Below, one piece after another: positions 16,910-24,244 of a DNA stretch of 64,000 nucleotides (positions are counted from its first letter, which is position 1; each line of letters opens with the position of its first letter). The stretch is from Variovorax paradoxus (GTDB lineage: Bacteria > Pseudomonadota > Gammaproteobacteria > Burkholderiales > Burkholderiaceae_C): assembly GCF_018614955.1 (NCBI RefSeq), contig NZ_JAGGNV010000019.1:1-64000 (forward strand), in the 5' to 3' direction. The notes under the pieces were generated by a model that was not told the DNA's origin, made no database searches, and saw only the letters and a list, made by a program, of their open reading frames with translations. The translations under genes were made by a program, and so were the position numbers.

Positions 16910-17848
16910 CTAGTCACTGGGCTCGTCGCGCAGCCGCAGCGCGGTGTCGTAGAGCGCGTTGCGCGGGGCGCCGCTGATTTCGGCCGCCAGCCGTACCGCG
17001 CTCTTGAGCGGCAGCTCCGCGAGCAGCAGCCGCAGCACGCGTTGCGCTTCGGCAGTGCCGGCGTCCTGCACCACCGTATTCGGATGCAGCACCAGCGCGA
17101 ACTCGCCGCGCGTGCGGTCGCGGCTGGCCGCGAACCAGTCGGGCAGGGCGGCTGCCGCCACGGTGGCGATCTCCTCGAATTGCTTGGTGAGTTCGCGCCC
17201 GACCGTCACGCGCCGCTCGCCCAGGACGGCCAGCGCGCGTGCCAGCGCTTCGATTCGGTGTGGCGCCTCGAGCAGCACCACGCTGCGCGGCTCGGCGGCC
17301 AGCGCCTGCACGGCGGCATCGCGCTCGCCGGACTTGCTGGGCAGGAAGCCGGCGAACACGAAGGCGCTCCCCGCGTCGCCGGCTCCGACCAGCCCGGCCG
17401 CACTGATCAGCGTCGTCACGCTGCTTGCGCCGGGCAGCGGCAGCACGCGGTAGCCTGCCTCGCGCACGGCCGCGACCAGGCGCGCGCCCGGGTCGCTCAC
17501 GCCGGGCGTGCCGGCATCGCTGACATAGGCAATGCGTTCACCGAGCGCGAGCCGCGCGATCACGGCCTGCGCCGCCTCGGCTTCGTTGTGCTGGTGCAGG
17601 GCGAGCAGCCGGGCCGAGGGGCGGTCGATGCCGTAGGCGCGCAGCAGGCTCTGCGTGTGGCGCGTGTCCTCGCAGGCGACGGCATCGACCAGCTGCAGCA
17701 CCTGCAGCGCGCGCAGCGTGATGTCCGCCAGGTTGCCGATCGGTGTGGCGACCACGTAGAGCGCGCCTTCCGGATAATGCTGCGCACCCGCAGCATCGCG
17801 CGCGGCCTGCAGGGCGGCGCCGAACGAGGCGGGAGCGAGAGAGTTCAA
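16910..17848 (-). CDS. rsmI: 16S rRNA (cytidine(1402)-2'-O)-methyltransferase
   Basis: Encodes about 312 residues from a TTG at 17848 with GGAGA upstream; no ATG lies between it and the conserved start VVATPIGNLADITLRA. Tetrapyrrole-methylase-fold motifs are present: ACEDTRHT, YVSDAGTPGVSDPG and PLPGASSVTTLI for SAM binding, then GRELTKQFEE. The enzyme methylates the 2'-OH of C1402 in the ribosomal decoding centre. It is divergent from yraN, the order found in many proteobacteria. Confidence 0.92.
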   Translation of the reverse strand: MNSLAPASFGAALQAARDAAGAQHYPEGALYVVATPIGNLADITLRALQVLQLVDAVACEDTRHTQSLLRAYGIDRPSARLLALHQHNEAEAAQAVIARLALGERIAYVSDAGTPGVSDPGARLVAAVREAGYRVLPLPGASSVTTLISAAGLVGAGDAGSAFVFAGFLPSKSGERDAAVQALAAEPRSVVLLEAPHRIEALARALAVLGERRVTVGRELTKQFEEIATVAAAALPDWFAASRDRTRGEFALVLHPNTVVQDAGTAEAQRVLRLLLAELPLKSAVRLAAEISGAPRNALYDTALRLRDEPSD

Positions 17849-17887
17849 CGGGTTTTCTCCAGAACAAGACGGCAGGGAGGCATTCAA

Positions 17888-18242
17888 GTGACGACCAAGC
17901 AGCGCGGCGATGCGGCGGAAGACGCCGCGCTCGCCCATCTGCAGGCGGCCGGCCTGGTGCTGGTCGCGCGCAATTATCGAACCCCGGGCCGCGGCGGCGG
18001 CGAGATCGACCTGATCGTGCGCGATCCGCGCGACGGCACGCTGGTGGTCGTCGAGGTGCGCCCACGCGCCAGCGCCACGCATGGCGGCGCGGCCGGCAGC
18101 ATCACCGGCGTGAAGAAGCGGCGCATCGTGTTCGCGGCGCGGCACTATCTGAGCCGGTTGCGCACGCTGCCGCCTTTGTTTCGACGTCGTGCTGGTGGAA
18201 GAGCGTATCGCGTGGATCCAGGCTGCCTTCGACGCGGATTGA
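17888..18242 (+). pseudogene. yraN: YraN family (UPF0102) protein, frameshifted near its end
   Basis: Starts at a GTG (17888) with GGGAGG seven bases before. It has the YraN pattern: QRGDAAEDAALAHLQAAGL, GGGEIDLIVRD and VVVEVRPR, a nuclease-like E-x-D...E-x-(K/R) core. The reading frame then leaves the family at about 18175, and the expected ending FDVVLVEERIAWIQAAFDAD appears one base later and stops at 18242. One extra base, or two missing, explains it. Either the copy is broken or this is a sequence error. Function of the family is unknown, with a suggested role in DNA processing. Confidence 0.8.
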
Positions 18243-18336
18243 GCCGCCGCGGGAACCGATGCGTTGCCCCATACTCAAGTGCATCAAGCGCAGAACCTAC
18301 GTCTTGTTTCAGAACCCGCAGTTATCATCCCGGCCC

Positions 18337-18963
18337 ATGCTCGAGCAACGGATCCAGCAGCACTTCATCGACAGCGCGGACCTCAAGTACCAGGCAGGTC
18401 CGCTACTCAGCAAACCGATTGCACAGGCGATGCAGGCGTTGCTTGCCTGCGTCACCAGCGGCGGCAAGATCCTGGCCTGCGGTTCCGGCGTCTCGGGGCT
18501 TCTCGCTGCGCAGTTTGCCGCCCAGTTCGTCGGCCGCTTCGAGCGCGATCGCCCCGAGCTGGGCGCGATCGCGCTGCCGGGCGACACCACCGACCCCGCC
18601 GCGGACACCGCCGACGCGAACGACGCGGACCGCTTCGCGCGCCAGGTGCGGGCCCTCGGCCAGGCCGGCGACGTGCTGCTGGCGCTGAGCGCCAGCGGCC
18701 AGTCGGCCGCGGTGCTCGCTGCGGTCGAGGCGGCGCATGCACGCGACATGACGGTGGTCGCCCTGCTGGGCAATGCCGCGGGCGGCGGCGCCAGCAGCAG
18801 CCCCGGCGGCGCCGTGGGGCGCGCGCTGCGGGAAACGGATGTCCAGATCTGCGTGCCGCACGAACGCGCGGCGCGTATCCACGAAGTCCACCTGCTCGCG
18901 CTGCACTGCCTGTGCGACGGCGTGGACGCCCAGTTACTCGGAGAACAGGAAGGTTCCATATGA
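18337..18963 (+). CDS. diaA: SIS-domain protein, DiaA/GmhA family
   Basis: Encodes 208 residues in a single SIS fold, with ILACGSGVSGLLAAQFAAQF for phosphosugar binding and a second strand LLALSASGQSAAVLAAVEAA. In this gene order (yraN, SIS protein, BON lipoprotein) the enterobacterial equivalent is DiaA, which binds DnaA to promote initiation. A sedoheptulose-7-phosphate isomerase (GmhA) role cannot be excluded from sequence alone. Its TGA overlaps the dolP ATG, so the two are coupled. Confidence 0.8.
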   Translation: MLEQRIQQHFIDSADLKYQAGPLLSKPIAQAMQALLACVTSGGKILACGSGVSGLLAAQFAAQFVGRFERDRPELGAIALPGDTTDPAADTADANDADRFARQVRALGQAGDVLLALSASGQSAAVLAAVEAAHARDMTVVALLGNAAGGGASSSPGGAVGRALRETDVQICVPHERAARIHEVHLLALHCLCDGVDAQLLGEQEGSI

Positions 18964-19697
18964 CGAAGACATCCATCCGACGCCTCGCGTTGACTCTGAC
19001 CGCGGGCGCCGCGCTGGCTGTCGGCCTTTCCGCCTGCGTGCCGCTGGTGGTTGGAGGCGCCGCAGTCGTCGGTGCGGGCATGGTGGCGACCGACCGCCGC
19101 AGCTCGGGTGCGCAGATCGACGACCAGGGCATCGAGCTGCGCGGCGGCGCACGGGTGCGCGAGATCGCCAACGACCAGATGTACGTCAGCATCACGAGCT
19201 TCAATCGCCAGGTGCTCTTGACCGGCGCGGTGGGCAGCGATGCCGACCGGCGGCGCGTCGAGGAGGCGGTGCGCCGCGTCGACAACGTGCGTTCGGTGGT
19301 CAACGAGCTGACGGTGGGGCCGCCGAGCACCTTCCAGCAGCGTTCCAACGACGCCTTCCTCGTCGGCAAGATCAAGGCCTCGCTGCTCGATGCCAAGGAC
19401 GTCTTCGCCAATTCCTTCAAGATCGTCGCCGAGCGCGGCACGGTCTACCTGATGGGCCTGGCCACGCGGCGCGAAACCGATCGCGCGACCGACATCGCGC
19501 GCGGCGTGTCCGGCGTGGAGAAGGTGGTGCGCGTGGTCGAGATCGTCAGCGAAGCGGAGCTCGCGAACCAGGCGCAGCAGGGCGGCAGCGGCCCGGCGCC
19601 GGCGTCGCGCTCCAACGTGCCGCTGCCGGCGATGGAGCCGCTGCCGCCGGCGGGTTCACCGCCGGCGGGCGGCGCCACTGCCACGCCGGTTCGATAA
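18960..19697 (+). CDS. dolP: Dual BON-domain outer-membrane lipoprotein (DolP/YraP)
   Basis: Encodes 245 residues. A lipobox (LSAC) gives a lipidated N terminus, followed by a glycine/valine-rich stretch. Two BON domains follow: one with YVSITSFNRQVLLTGAVGS and VDNVRSVVNEL, the second with FKIVAERGTVYLMGLATRRE and VSGVEKVVRVVEIV. The C-terminal tail is Pro/Ala/Gly rich. DolP maintains outer-membrane integrity in enterobacteria. It overlaps the preceding SIS gene by four bases and converges on the dehydrogenase gene. Confidence 0.9.
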   Translation: MTKTSIRRLALTLTAGAALAVGLSACVPLVVGGAAVVGAGMVATDRRSSGAQIDDQGIELRGGARVREIANDQMYVSITSFNRQVLLTGAVGSDADRRRVEEAVRRVDNVRSVVNELTVGPPSTFQQRSNDAFLVGKIKASLLDAKDVFANSFKIVAERGTVYLMGLATRRETDRATDIARGVSGVEKVVRVVEIVSEAELANQAQQGGSGPAPASRSNVPLPAMEPLPPAGSPPAGGATATPVR

Positions 19698-19700
19698 GCG

Positions 19701-20621
19701 CTACTTGAGCCTGGTGATCAGGCTCGAGGTGTCCCACCTGTTTCCGCCGACCTGCTGCACATCGGCATAGAACTGGTCCACCAGCGCGGTCACCGGCAGC
19801 CGCGCGCCGTTGCGCTTGGCTTCGTCGAGCACCAGGCCGAGGTCCTTGCGCATCCAGTCGACCGCGAAGCCGTAGTCGAACTTGCCTTCGATCATGGTCT
19901 TGCCGCGGTTGTCCATCTGCCAGCTCTGCGCCGCGCCCTTGCCGATCACGGCCAGCACCTCGTTCATGTCCAGGCCGGCGCGCTGGCCGAAGGCGATCGC
20001 CTCCGAGAGGCCTTGCACCAGCCCGGCGATCGCGATCTGGTTGACCATCTTCGCAAGCTGGCCCGCACCGCTGCGGCCGAGCAAGGTGACGGCGCGCGCG
20101 AAGGTCGCGATGACCGGCTTGACGCGTTCGAAGGCGGCCGCGTCGCCGCCGCACATCACCGTCAGCGTGCCGTTCTGGGCGCCGGCCTGGCCGCCGGAGA
20201 CGGGCGCGTCGATGAACTGGAGGCCGCGTTCAAGCGCCGCCTTCGCGAGTTCGCGCGCGACGTCGGCCGAGGCCGTGGTGTGGTCGACGAAGACCGAGCC
20301 CGGGGCCATGCCCGCAAAGGCGCCGTCGTCGCCGAGCACCACCGAGCGCAGGTCGTCGTCGTTGCCGACGCAGCAGAAGACGATGCTTGCGCCCGAGGCG
20401 GCTTCGCGCGGCGTCGCGGCATAGCGCAGCGCGCCCTTGGCCTGGGACGCGAATTCCTTCTGCCAGTCCGCAGACTTGGCGGCCGTGCGGTTGTAGACCG
20501 CGACATCGTGGCCCGCGAACGCGAGGTGGCCGGCCATGGGGAAGCCCATCACGCCGAGGCCGAGGAAGGCGAGCTTTTGCGCGGGGACGGGATCGTAGGT
20601 TTTGGGATTGAGACTGCTCAT
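19701..20621 (-). CDS. NAD(P)-dependent beta-hydroxyacid dehydrogenase
   Basis: Encodes about 306 residues (an in-frame start two codons earlier is possible). The Rossmann motif LGLGVMGFPMAGHLAFAG is followed by the substrate loop FIDAPVSGGQAGAQNGTL and the catalytic Lys in KMVNQIAIAG. This is the 3-hydroxyisobutyrate / tartronate-semialdehyde / 6-phosphogluconate-like family. The exact substrate cannot be read from sequence. It is separated from pilU by a REP-like repeat. Confidence 0.88.
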   Translation of the reverse strand: MSSLNPKTYDPVPAQKLAFLGLGVMGFPMAGHLAFAGHDVAVYNRTAAKSADWQKEFASQAKGALRYAATPREAASGASIVFCCVGNDDDLRSVVLGDDGAFAGMAPGSVFVDHTTASADVARELAKAALERGLQFIDAPVSGGQAGAQNGTLTVMCGGDAAAFERVKPVIATFARAVTLLGRSGAGQLAKMVNQIAIAGLVQGLSEAIAFGQRAGLDMNEVLAVIGKGAAQSWQMDNRGKTMIEGKFDYGFAVDWMRKDLGLVLDEAKRNGARLPVTALVDQFYADVQQVGGNRWDTSSLITRLK

Positions 20622-20653
20622 GGGCACTAGCTTAGCGGGTGGCGGCCGCCGCT

Positions 20654-20732
20654 GGGCCGCCCCAAGGCGGGCCGCGCCTCCCCCTCGGGGGTGGAGTTAC
20701 ATGCAGCGAAGCGAAGTGAAAAGCCGGGGGGC
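20654..20732 (+). repeat. Interspersed GC-rich palindromic repeat, copy A
   Basis: Begins GGGCCGCCCCAAGG, contains the hairpin CCCCCTCGGGGG and continues GCGAAGCGAAGTG to a GGGGGG end. A second copy with the same order of blocks lies inside putA at 25469-25537. It is intergenic here, between pilU and the dehydrogenase gene. The arrangement resembles REP-like elements of Comamonadaceae. Confidence 0.7.
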
Positions 20733-20741
20733 TGATGCCCT

Positions 20742-21878
20742 TCAGACGATCGCGAAGTGCTCGGTGCCGGCCGAGAGATCGGTCGAACGCGCGCGCTGGC
20801 TGTTGAGCTTGATCTGCAGGCGCAGGTCGTTGGCCGAATCGGCGTTGCGGATCGCTTCTTCGAAGGAGATCGCATTGGCTTCGAAGAGGTCGAACAGCGC
20901 CTGGTCGAAGGTCTGCATGCCGAGGTTGCGGCTCTTCTTCATGATCTCCTTGATCTCGCCCACTTCGCCCTTGAAGATCATGTCGGCAACGAGCGGCGTA
21001 TTGAGCAGGATCTCGACCGCGGCGATGCGGCCATGGCCGTCTTCGGTCGGAACCAGGCGCTGCGAGATCAGCGAGCGCAGGTTCAGCGAGAGGTCCATCA
21101 GCAGCTGGGCGCGCCGCTCTTCGGGGAAGAAATTGATGATCCGGTCCAGCGCCTGGTTGGCGCTGTTGGCGTGCAGCGTGGCCATGCACAGGTGGCCGGT
21201 CTCGGCGAAGGCCACCGCGTGCTCCATGGTCTCGCGGTCGCGGATCTCGCCCATCAGGATCACGTCGGGCGCCTGGCGCAGCGTGTTCTTGAGCGCGGCT
21301 TCCCAGCTGTCGGTGTCGATGCCGACCTCGCGCTGCGTCACCACGCAGTTCTTGTGCGGGTGCACGAACTCCACCGGGTCTTCCACCGTCACGATGTGGC
21401 CGTAGGAGTTCTCGTTGCGCCAGTCGATCATGGCGGCCAGCGTCGTCGACTTGCCCGAGCCGGTGGCGCCCACCAGGATGGTGAGGCCGCGCTTGGTCAT
21501 CGCCACGTCCTTGAGCACCTGCGGCATGCCGAGCGCATCGATGGTCGGCAGCTTGGCCGGAATGGTCCGCAGCACCATGCCGACCTTGCCCTGCTGCACG
21601 AAGGCGTTGACGCGGAAGCGGCCGATGCCGGTAGGCGAGATCGCGAAGTTGCACTCCTTGGTGCGCTCGAACTCGGCCGTCTGGCGGTCGTTCATGATCG
21701 AGCGCGTCAGCGCCAGCGTGTGCTGCGCGCCGAGCGCCTGCTGCGACACCTTGGTGACCTTGCCGTCGACCTTGATCGCGGGTGGAAATTCGGCCGTGAT
21801 GAAGAGGTCGCTGCCGTTGCGGCTCACCATGAGCTTGAGGAGTTCGTTGATGAACTGGCTGGCCTGATCGCGTTCCAT
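20742..21878 (-). CDS. pilU: Type IV pilus retraction ATPase PilU
   Basis: Encodes 378 residues: PAS-like N domain, Walker A VGATGSGKSTT, Asp box ILMGEIRDRETMEHAV, His box CMATLHANSANQALDR and a C-terminal extension longer than in PilT, which marks it as PilU. PilU is a cytoplasmic hexamer that helps PilT retract pili under load. It is 28 bases downstream of pilT in the same orientation. Confidence 0.93.
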   Translation of the reverse strand: MERDQASQFINELLKLMVSRNGSDLFITAEFPPAIKVDGKVTKVSQQALGAQHTLALTRSIMNDRQTAEFERTKECNFAISPTGIGRFRVNAFVQQGKVGMVLRTIPAKLPTIDALGMPQVLKDVAMTKRGLTILVGATGSGKSTTLAAMIDWRNENSYGHIVTVEDPVEFVHPHKNCVVTQREVGIDTDSWEAALKNTLRQAPDVILMGEIRDRETMEHAVAFAETGHLCMATLHANSANQALDRIINFFPEERRAQLLMDLSLNLRSLISQRLVPTEDGHGRIAAVEILLNTPLVADMIFKGEVGEIKEIMKKSRNLGMQTFDQALFDLFEANAISFEEAIRNADSANDLRLQIKLNSQRARSTDLSAGTEHFAIV

Positions 21879-21906
21879 GTCGTTGCTCCGGTGCGGGCGG
21901 GTTTTT

Positions 21907-22950
21907 TCAGCCCGGGAAATTCTCGGGAATCTTGGCCTTGCCGCGCGCTTCGGCGGCGGAAATGACGCTGCGCCGCACCAGGTCGGTCAGGTTCTGGTCG
22001 AGGGTCTGCATTCCCTGGCCGCTGCTGGTCTGGATCGTCGAGTACATCTGCGCCACCTTGCCTTCGCGGATCAGGTTCCGGATCGCGGAGGTGCCGAGCA
22101 TGATCTCGTGCGCCGCCACCCGGCCCTGGCCGTCCTTGGTCTTGCACAGTGTCTGCGAAATCACGGCCTGAAGCGACTCCGACAGCATGGCGCGGATCAT
22201 GTCCTTTTCCTCGCCCGGGAACACGTCGATGATCCGGTCGATGGTCTTGGCGGCCGAGGAGGTGTGCAGCGTGCCGAACACCAGGTGGCCGGTTTCGGCC
22301 GCGGTCATCGCGAGGCGGATGGTTTCGAGGTCGCGCATTTCGCCGACCAGGATGGCGTCCGGGTCTTCGCGCAGCGCCGAGCGCAGCGCGTTGGCGAAGG
22401 AGAGCGTCATCGGCCCGACCTCGCGCTGGTTGATCAGGCACTTCTTCGATTCGTGCACGAACTCGATCGGGTCTTCCACCGTCAGGATGTGGCCGTACTC
22501 GGTTTCGTTGAGGTAGTTGACCATCGCCGCCAGCGTGGTCGACTTGCCCGAGCCGGTGGGCCCGGTCACCAGCACCAGCCCGCGCGGCTTGAGCGCCAGG
22601 TCGCCGAAAATCTTCGGCGCATTGAGCTGCTCGAGCGTGAGGATCTTCGAGGGAATGGTCCGGAACACGGCCGCCGCGCCGCGCGCCTGGTTGAAGGCGT
22701 TCACGCGGAAGCGCGCCAGGCCGTCGATCTCGAACGAGAAGTCGACCTCGAGGAACTCTTCGTAGTGCTTGCGGTGCATGTCGCTCATGATGTCGTACAC
22801 CATGGCGTGCACCGCCTTGTGATCGAGCGCGTCGACGTTGATGCGCCGCACGTCGCCATGGACCCGGATCATGGGTGGCAGGCCGGACGAGAGATGCAGG
22901 TCCGAAGCCTTGTTCTTGACGCTGAAGGCCAGCAGTTGGGTGATGTCCAC
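21907..22950 (-). CDS. pilT: Type IV pilus retraction ATPase PilT
   Basis: Encodes 347 residues from a GTG at 22950 with GAGGAG five bases upstream, giving the family start MDITQLLAFSVKNKASDLHL. Walker A TGPTGSGKSTT, Asp box ILVGEMRDLETIRLA, His box VFGTLHTSSAAKTIDR and the C-terminal AIRNLIREGK helix are all present. It powers pilus depolymerisation for twitching and DNA uptake. It is divergent from yggS, a conserved arrangement. Confidence 0.95.
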   Translation of the reverse strand: MDITQLLAFSVKNKASDLHLSSGLPPMIRVHGDVRRINVDALDHKAVHAMVYDIMSDMHRKHYEEFLEVDFSFEIDGLARFRVNAFNQARGAAAVFRTIPSKILTLEQLNAPKIFGDLALKPRGLVLVTGPTGSGKSTTLAAMVNYLNETEYGHILTVEDPIEFVHESKKCLINQREVGPMTLSFANALRSALREDPDAILVGEMRDLETIRLAMTAAETGHLVFGTLHTSSAAKTIDRIIDVFPGEEKDMIRAMLSESLQAVISQTLCKTKDGQGRVAAHEIMLGTSAIRNLIREGKVAQMYSTIQTSSGQGMQTLDQNLTDLVRRSVISAAEARGKAKIPENFPG

Positions 22951-22989
22951 GAAGCTCCTCGGTGACGTTTTGATACGCTTTTGACGATT

Positions 22990-23676
22990 ATGACGATGAT
23001 TGGTGACAAGCTCCAGCAAGTTCGGGCCCGGATCGTGACGGCATGCACGGCCACCGGCCGCGATCCGGCGAGCGTGCGCTTGCTTGCAGTGTCCAAGACC
23101 TTCCCGGCCGAGGCCGTGCGCGAGGCCCGCGCCGCCGGACAGATTGCCTTCGGCGAGAACTACGTGCAAGAGGGCGTGGCCAAGATCGAGGCCCTGGCCG
23201 ATCTGCGCGGCGAACTCGAATGGCACTGCATCGGCCCTCTGCAGAGCAACAAGACGCGGCCGGTGGCCGAGCATTTCGACTGGGTGCACAGCATCGACCG
23301 GCTGAAGATCGCCGAGCGCCTGTCCGAGCAGCGGCCGGCGCATCTGCCGCCGCTCTCGGTGTGCCTGCAGGTCAACGTGGATGGCGGCGCGAGCAAGTCC
23401 GGCGTGCCTGCTGAGGAGGCCTTGCAACTGGCGCGGGCTGTGGCGGCCTTGCCACGTTTGCGGCTGCGCGGGCTGATGGCGATCCCCGAACCGGCGCCGG
23501 ATTTCGAGGCGCAGCGCGCCGTGTTCCTGCGTGCGGCCGTTCTTTTCGAGACGCTGCGCACGGCGGGCCTCGAGCTCGACACGCTCTCGCTGGGCATGTC
23601 GGCCGACCTCGAGGCAGCGATCGCGGCGGGCAGCACCATGGTCCGCGTGGGCACGGCGGTCTTCGGCACCCGCTAG
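22990..23676 (+). CDS. yggS: YggS/PROSC family PLP-binding homeostasis protein
   Basis: Encodes about 228 residues in an alanine-racemase-like barrel without a second domain. LLAVSKTFPAEAVREA carries the PLP Lys, GENYVQEG and HCIGPLQSNKTRPV follow, and SLGMSADLEAAIAAGSTMVR with VGTAVFG forms the phosphate site. The family controls free pyridoxal phosphate. The start could also be the TTG at 22981 or ATG 22996. Its stop overlaps the convergent Lrp gene by three bases. Confidence 0.93.
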   Translation: MTMIGDKLQQVRARIVTACTATGRDPASVRLLAVSKTFPAEAVREARAAGQIAFGENYVQEGVAKIEALADLRGELEWHCIGPLQSNKTRPVAEHFDWVHSIDRLKIAERLSEQRPAHLPPLSVCLQVNVDGGASKSGVPAEEALQLARAVAALPRLRLRGLMAIPEPAPDFEAQRAVFLRAAVLFETLRTAGLELDTLSLGMSADLEAAIAAGSTMVRVGTAVFGTR

Positions 23677-24152
23677 AAGCCCAGCGGAATCCGCGCGCTG
23701 CTTTTCACTTCTTCCATCACCGCATAGGTCCGCGTCTCGCGCACGCCCGGCAACTGCCACAGCACCGTGCCCGCGAACTCGCGATACGCCGCCATGTCGG
23801 CCATGCGGGTCTTGAGCAGGTAGTCGAAGCCGCCCGCGACCATGTGGCATTCCATGATTTCGTCGCGCACTTGCACCGCGGCCTTGAACTGGTCGAACAC
23901 GTTGGCGGTGGTGCGGTCGAGCAGCACCTCGACGAAGACGGTGAAGCCGCGGCCGAGCTTGTGCGGGTCGAGCCGGGCCTCGTAGCCCTGGATGAAGCCC
24001 TCGCGCGTGAGCCGCTGCACCCGGGCCAGCACGGCGGTCGGGGACAGCGAGACGGTTTCGGCGAGCTTGAGGTTGGAGATCCGACCGTCCTCCTGAAGAA
24101 TCTTCAGGAGTTTCATGTCGATCCGATCGAGACTGGCTAGTTCGTTGCTCAT
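23673..24152 (-). CDS. Lrp/AsnC family regulator (probable putA regulator)
   Basis: Encodes 159 residues from ATG 24152 (MSNELASLDRIDMKLLKILQ). Winged helix-turn-helix ISNLKLAETVSLSPTAVLARV, then a RAM effector domain ending with VLWQLPGVRETRTYAVMEEVK. It is divergent from putA across 92 bases, the standard place of proline-responsive Lrp/PutR regulators, so it likely activates putA in response to proline. Confidence 0.9.
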   Translation of the reverse strand: MSNELASLDRIDMKLLKILQEDGRISNLKLAETVSLSPTAVLARVQRLTREGFIQGYEARLDPHKLGRGFTVFVEVLLDRTTANVFDQFKAAVQVRDEIMECHMVAGGFDYLLKTRMADMAAYREFAGTVLWQLPGVRETRTYAVMEEVKSSARIPLGF

Positions 24153-24244
24153 GGCTGGAGAATTATCCAGCGAGAGGCCAATATTTGGTGAATAACTCGG
24201 CACCGAAAGGCGGACCATCGCTGCATCGACACCGGAGCTTTCCC

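Noticed and set aside
21907..23850. A very long minus-strand open frame covering pilT and yggS.
   Set aside because: The part upstream of 22950 is the shadow of yggS on the other strand in GC-rich DNA; the PilT family start is at the GTG 22950.
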